This document shows positions 1 to 10,650 of a stretch of DNA of 64,000 bases, piece after piece. Below the pieces are notes generated by a model. It worked only from the letters and a program-made list of their open reading frames with translations, was not told where the DNA came from and searched no databases. The DNA is taken from the NCBI RefSeq assembly GCF_030272615.1, contig NC_081412.1:98207796-98271795 (forward strand), given 5' to 3'. The stretch comes from Cryptomeria japonica (taxonomy: Eukaryota; Streptophyta; Pinopsida; Cupressales; Cupressaceae). The position numbers and the translations under genes are program-made. The first letter of the stretch is position 1. Each line of letters begins with the position of its first letter.

Positions 1-400
1 CTTTGAAATAACTCACATTTGGAGTTCTCCCATTCCAGTACTCATATTGGGTTTTGTCTTTACCTTTCTTGATGAGTACCCGGTTCATGGTATAGACTGC
101 AGTGCTTACCGCTTCTCTCCAAAAAGTGTGAGCAACCTTTCCTTGGATCAACATAGTTCTGGCCACTTCAACTAGAGTCTTGTTATTCCTTTCTGCTATG
201 CCATTCTGCTGTGGTGTCCTTGGGGCAGACAACTGCCTCTTGATGTCATTCTCATCACAGTACTTGTTGAATTCATTAGAAGTGAATTCACCTCCCTGAT
301 CGGTTCTTAGGCATTTTATTCTTCTGTCACTCTCCTTCTCCACCAATGTTCTAAACGCACATCATTCTTGAGCAGTCATCAGTAAGAATCATGAAATACC
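1..400 (-). pseudogene. copia integrase core (partial)
   Basis: Reverse-strand translation gives an rve integrase core. RTDQGGEF holds the second catalytic aspartate, and TPQQNGIAERNN holds the catalytic glutamate. The stretch after it (RTMLIQGKVAHTFW) is typical of copia integrases. Integrase joins the element's cDNA to host DNA. The segment is cut by the window edge and is not in one frame with the pre-integrase segment next to it. Confidence 0.88.
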
Positions 401-407
401 GATCTCC

Positions 408-1141
408 CTAAATGCTTCTAGTTTTCATTGGACCACACAGATCAGTGTGCACTAGATCAAGTAAGTTCTCTACTGAAAAAGACCTACCTTTGAATGTTGA
501 GGAAGACATCTTCCCAAGTTGACATTCTCTGCATAAATCATTCTCCGGTTTGTTCAGCAAAGGCAATCCTCTTACTGCCTTGATCTTACTAGCCTTTACA
601 ATATTATAAAAATTCATATGACAAAGTCTCCTATGCCATATCCAACTGTCCTCAAACTTCGCCATCAGGCACTGACTAATCTTGGCATTCAACTAAAATA
701 GGTTTCCTCTTGTCTACTTACCGGTGGCAATAAGTTCACCACTCTTTCCAATTATTCTGTAGACACCACCTTTGAACTCCAGAATGAGTCCTTTGTCGTT
801 CAGCTGAGCAACACTCAAAAGGTTGTGCTTAAGGCCTTCCACCCAGTAGACATCATCCACACCACTCTTTCCATTCAGTGAGAGGATCCTTTTCCTTTCA
901 CCATGCAAGGTGCATCATTTCCAAACCAGACAACACCTCCAGCATATTCTTCCAGAGACAAAAAATTTCTCCGATCACTAGTCATGTGGTGAGAAGACCT
1001 GCTATCAATGATCCACTCATTAGAGTTGTCAATGCGAGAGACAAGGGCTTTCTGATCAAACAACTCTTCCTTTACAACTATAAACATTATGTCCTCATTC
1101 TCTTCATCCTTAGATTCTTCATCAGTAACACCTTCATCCAC
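408..1141 (-). pseudogene. copia protease and GAG-pre-integrase region
   Basis: Three overlapping minus-strand reading frames (875-1141, 714-908, 408-692) form one diverged polyprotein segment. The protease active-site region reads WIIDSRSSHHMTSD; copia relatives normally have DSG, so the glycine is replaced by arginine. DDVYWVEGLKHNLLSV is the usual end of the protease region. WHRRLCHMNF followed by LCRECQLGK is the HHCC zinc-binding pre-integrase module. Frame changes between segments show that the polyprotein is broken. Confidence 0.88.
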
Positions 1142-1208
1142 TGCAACAAGACAATTTCTCCTACCTCCTCCTTTATACTTTCTAAACCTTTCCGGTTTAT
1201 CCTTATTG

Positions 1209-2051
1209 TCATTTAGGATAGTTAGCTATATGTCCTATCTTATTGCAGGAAAAACATTTTAGAGGAAGCTTACCTCTGTATTTTTCGGTGCCTTTTGGAA
1301 GTCTCTTGGCAAGAAGAGATTCAAACTCCATCAGAATCTCCTCATCATCCATGTCTTTGCTTGGCCTGGATTCATAACTAGCATTGAATTCTTTTCCTTT
1401 TCTAGTTGGTGCGAAGGAAATAGACGCTCTAAAGGCCGACTCTGTCTTCTGAACACTACCATCATAGCTATTCAATTCATATGCAGTCAACTTTGCAGTG
1501 ATAGAGTCTAGAGATACCTTTGTCTTGTCGATAGACCTTAACTCTTGAATAGCGGCAACCCTGATTGCGTAGACCAGTAACAATGATCTCAAAACTTTAC
1601 TGACAATGATGGCATCATCGATTGTTCCACCAGTGCTCTTGATATCTCCAACCACAGTCTTGATCCTTATACCATATTGTTGAATGGTCTCACCCTCAAC
1701 CATCCTCATGTCTTCAAATTTTCCTCTGAGGCTTTCTTCCTTAGCCTGCTTGACATGCTCATCACTGCCATAAACGGTTTCCAGTGTGTCCCATACATCC
1801 TTAGGATTGTCCTTATCTTGTACATCAATGAACTCAATATCAGACAGGCTACTAATAAGGGCTTCCACGACTTGCCCATTTTCTTGAATCTCTCTTTTCT
1901 GATCATCGATTAGAGTGCCAATGGGGATTACATAGACATTCTCAACATAGCTCCAGTGTTGAGCACCCAAACTCTTGATATAAATCTTCATTATGTCCTT
2001 CAATATTTTGAAGTTATCCATATTGAACTTAGGACCTTCCCTCTTCATCAT
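1209..2051 (-). CDS. copia gag (UBN2-type) polyprotein segment
   Basis: An open frame of 280 residues begins MMKREGPKFNMDNFK, about 60 bases downstream of the primer-binding site. It has the plant copia gag fold signature (VWDTLETVYGSDEHV, then LRGKFEDMRMVEGETIQQY). It ends in a CCHC zinc knuckle, CFSCNKIGHIANYPK, in which the last cysteine position reads tyrosine. Gag packages element RNA into virus-like particles. This is the longest intact piece of the element. Confidence 0.9.
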   Translation of the reverse strand: MMKREGPKFNMDNFKILKDIMKIYIKSLGAQHWSYVENVYVIPIGTLIDDQKREIQENGQVVEALISSLSDIEFIDVQDKDNPKDVWDTLETVYGSDEHVKQAKEESLRGKFEDMRMVEGETIQQYGIRIKTVVGDIKSTGGTIDDAIIVSKVLRSLLLVYAIRVAAIQELRSIDKTKVSLDSITAKLTAYELNSYDGSVQKTESAFRASISFAPTRKGKEFNASYESRPSKDMDDEEILMEFESLLAKRLPKGTEKYRGKLPLKCFSCNKIGHIANYPK

Positions 2052-2108
2052 TAAAGCATGATCTTTTGCCTCAAGCGGTTAAGCTTATATCACTGAGGAC
2101 CTGGAATC

Positions 2109-2120
2109 GCTCTGATACCA
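2109..2120 (-). promoter_or_regulatory. primer-binding site, initiator-Met tRNA
   Basis: The minus strand reads TGGTATCAGAGC, the standard plant copia primer-binding site complementary to the 3' end of initiator methionine tRNA. It lies between the LTR end and gag. It fixes both the orientation of the element and the inner LTR boundary. Confidence 0.95.
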
Positions 2121-2123
2121 ATT

Positions 2124-3494
2124 GATGAATAATGATGAACAACTAATATCCTAATCGGTACTGAGAGGGGGGTGAATCAATATAGACAAAAACTTGCATC
2201 AATACTTTGACACTCTCTTAACACAGGTAACCGATTGTCTATACCACTGTACTTAACCATAGCAATACCGGTTAAACAGAAATGCTTAAGACATCTAAAT
2301 CGGTTAACCAAAAGTACTTTAACAGATCTCAGATCTTGATAGCTACTTTACTAGTTTAGTCATGCATGAGTAGCATCAATAATACCACAATCATTTAGCA
2401 CTGCATGCATATTCAACTTTAATAAAAACCTACTCAATCATCACATGAAAACTCACAACCCATAACACAAATTTTTCACATGGAAACCCAAATGGGAAAA
2501 ACCACGGTGGGGATGAATACCCACAAGCTTGTTTTGAACTCTTTTGAAGTCTTCTTTGTTAGGAGCCTAGTTTGGTTAAAGACTTTACAATAAGGTTATG
2601 TTAGGAACTGATCCTGTTAGGGATCACCCAGTTAAGGGATGGCTATAAACCCTATTACAGGTTGAAACCCTGTTAAAGATTACCTCGCTAGAGGATTTAA
2701 AGAACTCAATGAACTTGAGTCACCTGGTTAGAGGATTTGCAACAAGCCTGTTAAAGCTACCCGGTCAAGGGATTTTCCTTCTGTTGAAATGGTTAGAAGT
2801 CAACAGGTAAAGCTCTGATATGATAATAGCACTACTTGCTAAGGCAGATCATTTTCAGCTCCTCTCCTCTATAATCACACTCTACAGATTCCACACTTTG
2901 ATTTGGCAAGTATCTCAACATGTGAACACACACACAACTTTTGCCAACCCAAACAATAACAAACATCATCGACCTTATAGACAATAATTAGGTTGGTAGC
3001 ATAAACCCTAAATCCTAAAAAATTTAGGTTTACAATTACAAGCGGCCCAATCTTGACCATCCAAACATATTGCATAGAGTGAAATGATCTAAAACAGATC
3101 TCAAGTCATTCTGCATCATCCAATCTTCACCACATCTGGAAATCAGTAACCCATCACGTGCACTTCACACACCGCTTAGAACATCACGCATTCTCGAGGT
3201 AGGCATTCAATGCATTCGATCTTCATGCACAAGATCCTCAAGGAAATCCTTCACAGGCACATAAATGACATGGTATCCTGATCCTTATCCTTATCGTTCA
3301 CAAAACACAATCGGTTGCACCGCACAGGCCATATTGGTAACCCTAGAATTGAACAGAGACTACCAACCGGTAGTCACACTTAGTGAACCCTGACACTGGT
3401 CCACTCCATCCCAGATGACCATAAATGCTTCCAATCTTCATACTGGTGCATACCGGTTCACCTGCTTGAGCATATATTGACATCAATGATAACA
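2124..3494 (-). repeat. 5' LTR of the copia element
   Basis: The inner end (minus strand ...TTCATCA) lies 3 bases from the primer-binding site. The outer end is placed at minus-strand TGTTATCATTGATGTC, giving about 1.37 kb with TG...CA ends. The LTR contains several CCGGTT-type motifs and a segment rich in AAACCC/GGGAAAAACC. The outer boundary is a judgement, because the second LTR is not in the window. Confidence 0.65.
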
Positions 3495-5045
3495 TACATT
3501 GTCACCGCTTCATCATATGCCAACATAATGTACATGGTCCTCTGAAAAATCCGCGAAGCAAAAAGGGTTTTTCCGCCTCTGCAAATAAAGCTCGAATATG
3601 AAAGTACAACTGCCCACCTGCAACCTACAAACATAAAAGAGAGGGAAATGTGTTGGGATTGGGGGTTTGCCTTTAGGTCAAACCTCAATTTTGGAATTAA
3701 CTAAGTAATGAAAGAAAGTACTTGCAAGTAGATGTAAACGAAAGACTAAATTGTAAATAACCTCAAGGGAGTTTGTAGTAGCAATGTTGATAGAAATGCT
3801 TGTATGGAATTGTATGTTGAAATCAATCTCCTCTTCAATGGTTGAATCCTTGACATGAATGCAACACCTAGCCTTGAAGGGAGACTTGAGAATGCTCAAT
3901 GCTGGAAAAGAATGCTTGAATGCTCTTGATCGCTTATGACTTTATCAAAATTCAACCTATTGAAATTATGCAAATGATAGGGGGAATGGCCCCTTAAGTA
4001 CATGTTTTAAGGATTTGAATTTCATCATGGGCCGACATCAGGGAGATTTCCCGCTCACTGCACAATCCACAATGCATGCTCTAGGAAGGTCCTGCCCCAA
4101 AATAGGGTAGGGACAGGGGCGCCATGCCCCTGTCCTGAGAGGACATGGGCACCATGCCCTTGTCCAAGGGGGGACATGGGCACCACACCCCTGTCCAAGG
4201 GGGGACATGGGCACCACACCCCTATCCTACTCCTTTCTCTAGGGCAGAGTGCAGATGAGTGATGCAAAGGCTAAGGAAGAAGCTGTTTTCGCAAGACGAG
4301 CACCCTTTGATCTCCGATCAGGCTAGAGGATTTGAATTCACATGCATGAGGACCCTAATGCAGTCGTAAATTACTTGGGTTGCAATTTTATGACACTACA
4401 TGTACCTTTTGAGGACATAGGCTAGATTTGAATCAAAATGCTTGAAATTGAAATGTGATACCTTGATGAGTCTTTCCTTGAAGTCTTCATGCAAGGATTG
4501 ATGTTGTCAGGTAGGATGCCTTTATAAAATCTTAATCATGGATGCCATCTTGAATGCTTGAAACTTGAATACTTGACTTGCTCTTCAATGCCTTGAAAAT
4601 TCTTGATTGCATGCTCACTTGAATTGAATTGAGTTTGAACTTGAATCATATACATATGATAGATGGGTTTTTTCAAATGAGGGGGTAAGGCATGATTTTA
4701 TACCCCACTACATCAAACATTTGTGGAATTTTGAGATAGGCCTAGACAAGAAGGGAATTTCTGCCCACATTTTATGACTATCGTCGAGACTAAAATTGGG
4801 CCTCTTTCAGTGGGACAAGAGGCCCTGAGGTGCCACTGTCTAATGAAAAGGGTTCCTAGGGAACCTTTGTATAGATTGTCATGGTTGAACATAGGTGTAC
4901 AATCTAGATGCTAGGTGAAAATTGCAATTTGAAGCCAATGTGAGCATAATCAAACATGGTCAAAGCACATAAGGCCAAAATGCCAAAGTGAGGCCCAAGT
5001 GAGGATCAAAATTGTATAGGGATACAATTTATGATTCTAAAGCAA
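3495..5045. other. non-coding DNA, probable LTR debris
   Basis: No convincing gene. Short minus-strand ORFs lack recognisable domains. The segment has a palindromic minisatellite at 4111-4227 and AT-rich non-coding sequence. A stretch around 4920-5040 resembles one around 6860-6990, on the far side of the LINE remnant. Confidence 0.5.
4111..4227. repeat. 31-bp palindromic minisatellite, about 3.8 copies
   Basis: Units begin at 4111, 4141, 4172 and 4203 with GGACATGGGCACCA or close variants. The first unit has perfect 10-base arms, GGACAGGGGC and GCCCCTGTCC, around GCCAT. The other units keep imperfect arms. The unit length and the GGGACAG motif recall the hairpins at 25.5-27.7 kb. Confidence 0.85.
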
Positions 5046-6434
5046 TCAATCACTAAAAGGTAGAGTAGAACAAGAGAAATAGGAGTAAAATCCATAGGGC
5101 CAAAGGAGTTCACATGAGTAGCAAAAGGTAGAGTAGGATCCAGGAGGACTAAGGAGGCCATGTACTAGTAGTAAGAGACACAACCTCACCTTGGGAGGAG
5201 TCATTATTAGCCTATGAAGAGTCATTAGAAGCAAAATTGGAAGCATCAATAGTTGAATGATCACCATTAGAATCCTTCCACCAAATAGTAGTGCCTTTAC
5301 AACAAGACAAAAAAAAATTTGTAGCTAAGTGGCTAGTTGAGAAGCATCTGTGACATCAAAAGGGGAGGCCCTCACAATCCAATAACTAAGTCCATGGCCT
5401 ATCCCCAACCATAAGAACCACATCCCCAAGGAGTAGTATAGAGATGTCAATGTCGATTAAAATGCGAGCAAACGTATAATGACTCATGAAGGAAGTGGTA
5501 TCATCATCCTTCAATAAGTGGCTGATAGAGTTGCCAATGATCTCATAACAAGAATTATCCCGAAAATGAAGTGGAAGATTAGGAAGATGAACCCACACTA
5601 GATGCACATTGAGTGGTTCAATAAGAGGGTTAAAAGACATTTTTCAGGGTTTGACTAAGAGAGAGTTAACTCACTAAGCCCACATCTTTCTTAGCACCAA
5701 GTCATGCTCATCAGAAGAAGCAAAGGAAGCAATAAAAAAACCCTTAGCACAAGGGAAGATCTCAATGATACTAGCAACCAAAGGCTTCTATAAATCCATC
5801 AACCAACGATGTAGATTCGGGAGGGAAGGCTAGAGACCAACAAATCTATACATCAACTTGCAACGTTGGTAGAAAACCACATTTTCTACCACATCTTGGT
5901 CATAAAGCACAACAATAGAGGTTTTGGCACAAGGAATAGCATGAGATTTCTCCTTGGGAGGATGAGAAGTAGTATATCTAACAACATGATCAAAGCTCTA
6001 CCCACCGGTAGTAGAAGAAGGCCTAGGAGGAGGGACGACCTAGGAGGAGGGACCCCAACACCCCTAGCACCCATTGTAGGAGGGACACCAACACCCTCAA
6101 CAATTACCATAGGAAGTTGGCCGAAAATAGGAGAATGAACAGAGGGAAAAACCCCCACATGAGTAGCATAGAGAATTGGTTCAGAAGCACCACCATTTGC
6201 CACCAAATTTGCCAAAGAAGCCATAGGCAAAGAGGTAGACCCCATGACACCACAAAAGGGCACAAAAACCCCACAACCAGGAGGCAAGGACCTTGACCTA
6301 AAGCCCATAGGTAAAACCAAGAGCACAACAAATATAGGGGTAGGGACAATAGTTGTAGCAGCATAAGAAAAATTCAAAAAATCTTGAACCATTGTAGTGG
6401 GAACGAGAGCCATTGTAGCTGGAGTAGGATCCAT
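5046..6434 (-). pseudogene. LINE ORF1-like remnant (DUF4283/zinc-knuckle type), copy 1
   Basis: Minus-strand frames at 5886-6434, 5386-5640 and 5046-5267 are pieces of one protein. The middle piece carries VWVHLPNLPLHF and MVGDRPWT, the hallmark of plant DUF4283 proteins encoded as ORF1 by L1-type LINEs. Past a stop codon the frame continues into a zinc knuckle resembling CHRCFSTSHLAT. Several stops and frameshifts break it. The upstream 182-residue piece is hydrophobic and proline-rich and may be the N-terminus. No endonuclease or RT follows within the gap downstream. It is closely related to the copy at 19.5-20.1 kb. Confidence 0.75.
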
Positions 6435-8202
6435 CTCTAAAATTTACGAGACAACTAAGTGCTCCAAAATGTTAGTGCATGCTTTCATCATGGAGAAACA
6501 CAATGTTGTTGATCATGATTGTTGTAACAAACTTGAATGCTTGAATGCTTTGCTCCTTATTTGAACTTTCTAGACTTTGAAATGAGAGAGGGAATTGTAT
6601 TTATATGCAACTTACACCTTTTAAAATTTAATTTTTGGAGAAGGCCAATTGAACAAGGAAATTTCCCACTATTTGAATGGATGATATTCATCCTTTGAAA
6701 TTTGAGTCCAATTTGCGTAGACAAGGACACCTAGTACCATAAACTTGGCAAAATGAGCCATGAAAAAGGTCGTGAAAAGGGGAATGCATCGAGTTTATGA
6801 AAATGGTCCCAAAACTCTGCAAAATTAGGCATAAATTAGGCACATCCACCAAAGTGAGTCTAAACCTAGTGTGAAATGCACCAAGTTTATGAAAACGGCG
6901 GTCCTAAAACTAAGGACAATTAGACACATCTACCAATGTGGGTCCAAACCTACTGTGAAATTGTAAAGGTATACAATTTATGACACTATAGTTTGTTGCC
7001 AATATATGAAAAGGTTGACATTAAAAAACACATTTGAAACTTGTTGTGCTAGGATTGGGTGTTCAACCAGTTACCCACTTTATGTCTTAGTCAAGCCCCT
7101 TAATCAATTCAACAATTTAGCAAGTTTGTAGGTGTACCAAACATAATGTAAATTTCTAAAACATTCCTTCTAAATACATATTTTGATGTTATGCTATCTA
7201 TGATCAGATAATGCTTTTGTAAGTGTTCTAGAGTGAATGATATCAAATGATCTCATGATGTAGTGAATTGAAGTTTTGTCATTTTATACAACATTCTAGT
7301 GTAAAAAATCGAACATTTTGCACTTGAGTTGATGGGCAACAAGAAGTTAGAAGTAGTTGGCTTCAACATAGAATAAAATTTGATTTTGAAATTTAGGATT
7401 CAATGTCATACTTGTAATCCTAAACCAATTTCAAGGTCATAAATGATAGATTGACCTAGCATCAAGATTGACCAAGAGATAGAGAATTAGGTTCAATTCA
7501 TGTTATAATCAAATGCTAACTTTCCCACAAGAACACATCATTTGCACACTAGACTATTACACTACAAATCAACATGAATCCAAAACAAATGCCTAAAAAC
7601 AACACACTTTTCACCAATAATAAGGAATACACCTTGTACTCAACATGTCAATTATTTTAATTAAATGAATAGAAAATAATAGAATTTTAATGTACGCGAG
7701 GCTAAAGATACTTAATGGGATACTAGATCTCAACATTTTTTATTTTTTTACTTATCGATCTTTATAATTGAGCTTGACGATGAGCTCTGTTGTCTTTCCA
7801 ACCTTCTTCTCTTTGAACAAATCCTATAAGGAAGCATCTACTAATGTACCTATATAATTGACTTAAATGTTACGATAAGCTTCACACTCTAGAATCTTGA
7901 TTCAATTGTCCTAACTATACAAAAAGTATAAACTCTTTCCTCCCTTCTTCTTAAACCTCTTCCACTTTCCTCTCATATCTCAAATAATGTGAGCTGATCC
8001 TTAATTAACCTCTTCCACTTTCGTGCTTCATATCTCAAATAATCTGAGCTGATCCTTAATTAAAATGAATATGTTTACTCTTAGAAAATAAATAAATAAT
8101 AACCCTTAAAATAAACAGCCAGCAATCATACACAAGAAGCTGATTATACCCTTACAAAGACCCTTACAAGTAGTGTAACAATTGGACTTTTAGGCACGAG
8201 TT
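6435..8202. other. non-coding DNA upstream of the PPR gene
   Basis: No coding region seen. It holds a diverged tandem duplication of about 100 bp (6786-6962; each copy has TTTATGAAAA and later CCTA-TGTGAAAT) and a tighter two-copy repeat at 7956-8064. The 8.05-8.2 kb part would contain the PPR promoter; no clear TATA box could be fixed. Confidence 0.55.
7956..8064. repeat. two-copy tandem duplication of about 53 bp
   Basis: Copies start at 7956 and 8009 with CCTCTTCCACTTTC and end with GAGCTGATCCTTAATTAA. They differ by a few substitutions and a short indel. The repeat ends 139 bp before the PPR start codon, so it lies in the probable promoter or 5' UTR. Confidence 0.9.
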
Positions 8203-10650
8203 ATGCGCTTAAAACCCTGCCGGGTAATGAAGCTAAAACCTGGTTCAGACAAACATTCACATGTTCGATGTGAAACATCGAGTAAAGGGAGATTTTCTCC
8301 CCAGCAGAGGAAGGGCATGAAGGCACCCAAGTTTCAGGTGCAGCTGCATCTTTGTATTTTACAAAAACATACTGGAATTGTAAGGCCTCTTTCATTTTCA
8401 GTTTATGCTGCTACCTCAATGGCACATTATAGTACAGAAGGAAATAGCCTATGTCATGAAGATAAGGAGGAGGAAGTGGATTGGCATATTCTCAGAGCCA
8501 TTCAATATAGAAATTCCACTTTAAAACCTCATATGATCGCCAGGTGGACTTCTCATCGTACACTTTCTCTTCTGCAAAAGTTAAATGCATACCCAAAAAT
8601 GGCTATTTGTTTTTTTCAATTCATTAAACAGTACTCTGGGTCGTGTCACGTTCTTCATTTCTATTCAACAATTATTCGTATTTTAATCCAATCAGGAATG
8701 AAATACAGAGCTCTTTTATTGGCCGGGGAACTCTTTCAGGAATTGATCCCGAGACCATCAGATGTTTTTTATGCTCTGATATATGAAAACATGAATACCC
8801 CGTTAACAGCCACTTTAGTTGAAGTAGTTATTAAGGCATACACGAAGTCTGGAATGCCCAAAAATGCCTTGGAAATACTTAGTCTGGTAGAGGTGGAGGG
8901 GCATGTGCCCTCTGTTTTTTGCTTTAATTTTCTTCTAAAAGGTTTGATTGATCACAATGAAATAAAAATGGCATCCAATGTGTATGCCCAAATGAGGCGG
9001 ATGGATGCTTTTCCTAATGTGTATACTTATACCATATTGATTGGAGCCTGTTGTAAACTAGGTAGATTAGATGAAGCGGATTATTTTTTGAGGGAAATGG
9101 AAGTTTTTGGGGTCATTCCCGACGTTGTCACGTATACTACCATTATCCATGAACATTGTAAGATTGGCCGAACAGAAGTAGGTCTCAAGCTTCTAAAGGA
9201 TTTGGAGAAGAAAGGTGTTGCATTTAACTCTTGGAGTTACAATGTGCTTATCCATGGATTTTGCAAACAAGGTGAGGTAAATGATGCAAGGAGGGTTTTT
9301 GAGGAAATGCGTACCAAAGGATTAGTTCCTGATGCTTATAGCTATAGCAGTCTTATCAATGGATATTGCAAAAAAGCTGATGTTGTAACCGGATGTCACC
9401 TGCATAGTGAAATGGTGGCGAGTAATATAAAGCCGGACAAATTTACCTGTAGTTCTCTCCTTTACGGTCTTTGTAAGGTTGGGAGACTTGACAAGGCTCT
9501 AGATTTTTTTGAGGAACTTAAGAGTTCAGGGTTTATCTTGGACCGGGTCATGTACAGCATTATGATTTATGGGTACTGTAAACAAGGTTATATGGCCGAG
9601 GCATTAATTTTTTTCCGTAAAATGGTTGAGCAGAATTTGGTTCCAGATATTGTTAATTATACCATCTTGATTCATGGGTACAGCAGAAAAGGTAATCTGG
9701 ATCAGGCCTTAAAGATTTTTGAAGGTTTGGTTGGCAGGGGTGTAGTGGCTGATATTTATGCTTACAATGCACTCATTGGTGGACTCTGCAGGGAAAACAA
9801 TGCCAACAGAGCTCTTCAACTTCTGGATAAAATGGTGGATCAAGGTATTGTCCCTAATGCAGTTACTTGGACAGCAGTGACTAAGGCAGTGTGTAAAGAC
9901 TACAAAGTACAAGAGGCACTAAGATTCTTTGAAGAAATGTTAAAGAGGGGCCTACCTGAGAGCGTTGATATTTACAGTAGTTTGATTTGTGGACAATGCA
10001 AACAAGGGAATACTGGAGAGGCTCTTGAGCTGTATCCCAGAATGTTGGAAGAGGGATACATCCCTGATGTTATAGCATTCACTAGTCTTATAGATGGGCT
10101 TTTTAAGAAAGGTGACACTCATGCCGCCTTAATGGTGTTTAACAGTATGTTGAAACAGAAAATTCTGCCTGATGTGGTTACTTACAGCACCCTTATGGCA
10201 GCCTTCTGTAGATTAGGAGATTATGACAAGACTTTTGAGTTTTATTCCGAAATGGTGGGAAGAGGACTTCCACCTGATGTTGTAACTTATTCCATAATAA
10301 TTAATGTATACTGCAAGACAAATCATTTGCAGGATGCTCATGGCTTGCTCTATCAAATTAGGGGAACAAGAATAATGCTAGATGTTGTTTCTTATACTAC
10401 TTTAATCAATGGGTATTGCAAAGCCAACAGCATGCATGACGCTCTCAAACTGTTTAATGAAATGGAAGAAAGCGGAATCTCACCTGATGTTGTTGCTTAC
10501 ACAACTTTAATCGGTGGATATTGTAATATTGGCAACATGAAAAAGGCTGTGGAGCTGCATGATGAAATGGTGAAGAAAGGGATATTACCTGATTCTGTTA
10601 CTTACTCAATATTAAATATTGAACTCTGCAAGACCACAAAGTTGCATTGA
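8203..10650 (+). CDS. P-class pentatricopeptide repeat protein, probably organelle-targeted
   Basis: An intact intronless frame of 815 residues. From about residue 205 to the C-terminus it is made of some 18 tandem 35-residue PPR motifs, each of the form VTYxxLIxGYCKxGxxxxAxxLFxEMxxxGxxPD. Only P-type motifs are seen: no E, DYW or SMR domain follows, and the protein ends inside the last repeat. P-class PPR proteins bind organellar RNA base by base through residues 5 and 35 of each repeat and act in RNA stability, splicing or translation. Met39 (8317) is an attractive alternative start: the sequence after it (MKAPKFQVQLHLCILQKH) is basic, serine-rich and poor in acidic residues, like a mitochondrial presequence. 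Its RNA target cannot be told from the sequence. It is the only plainly intact host gene here. Confidence 0.95.
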   Translation: MRLKPCRVMKLKPGSDKHSHVRCETSSKGRFSPQQRKGMKAPKFQVQLHLCILQKHTGIVRPLSFSVYAATSMAHYSTEGNSLCHEDKEEEVDWHILRAIQYRNSTLKPHMIARWTSHRTLSLLQKLNAYPKMAICFFQFIKQYSGSCHVLHFYSTIIRILIQSGMKYRALLLAGELFQELIPRPSDVFYALIYENMNTPLTATLVEVVIKAYTKSGMPKNALEILSLVEVEGHVPSVFCFNFLLKGLIDHNEIKMASNVYAQMRRMDAFPNVYTYTILIGACCKLGRLDEADYFLREMEVFGVIPDVVTYTTIIHEHCKIGRTEVGLKLLKDLEKKGVAFNSWSYNVLIHGFCKQGEVNDARRVFEEMRTKGLVPDAYSYSSLINGYCKKADVVTGCHLHSEMVASNIKPDKFTCSSLLYGLCKVGRLDKALDFFEELKSSGFILDRVMYSIMIYGYCKQGYMAEALIFFRKMVEQNLVPDIVNYTILIHGYSRKGNLDQALKIFEGLVGRGVVADIYAYNALIGGLCRENNANRALQLLDKMVDQGIVPNAVTWTAVTKAVCKDYKVQEALRFFEEMLKRGLPESVDIYSSLICGQCKQGNTGEALELYPRMLEEGYIPDVIAFTSLIDGLFKKGDTHAALMVFNSMLKQKILPDVVTYSTLMAAFCRLGDYDKTFEFYSEMVGRGLPPDVVTYSIIINVYCKTNHLQDAHGLLYQIRGTRIMLDVVSYTTLINGYCKANSMHDALKLFNEMEESGISPDVVAYTTLIGGYCNIGNMKKAVELHDEMVKKGILPDSVTYSILNIELCKTTKLH

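Larger units (their letters stand above)
1..3494 (-). mobile_element. Ty1/copia LTR retrotransposon, 5' half
   Basis: Read on the minus strand, this holds a 5' LTR, a primer-binding site matching initiator-Met tRNA, gag, protease, pre-integrase and the start of integrase, in the copia order (protease and integrase precede RT). The window edge cuts the element in integrase, so RT, RNase H and the 3' LTR lie outside. Coding parts fall in several frames, so the copy is dead. The gag and pre-integrase sequences resemble Tnt1-like plant copia elements. Only one LTR is visible, so no target-site duplication can be checked. Confidence 0.92.
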
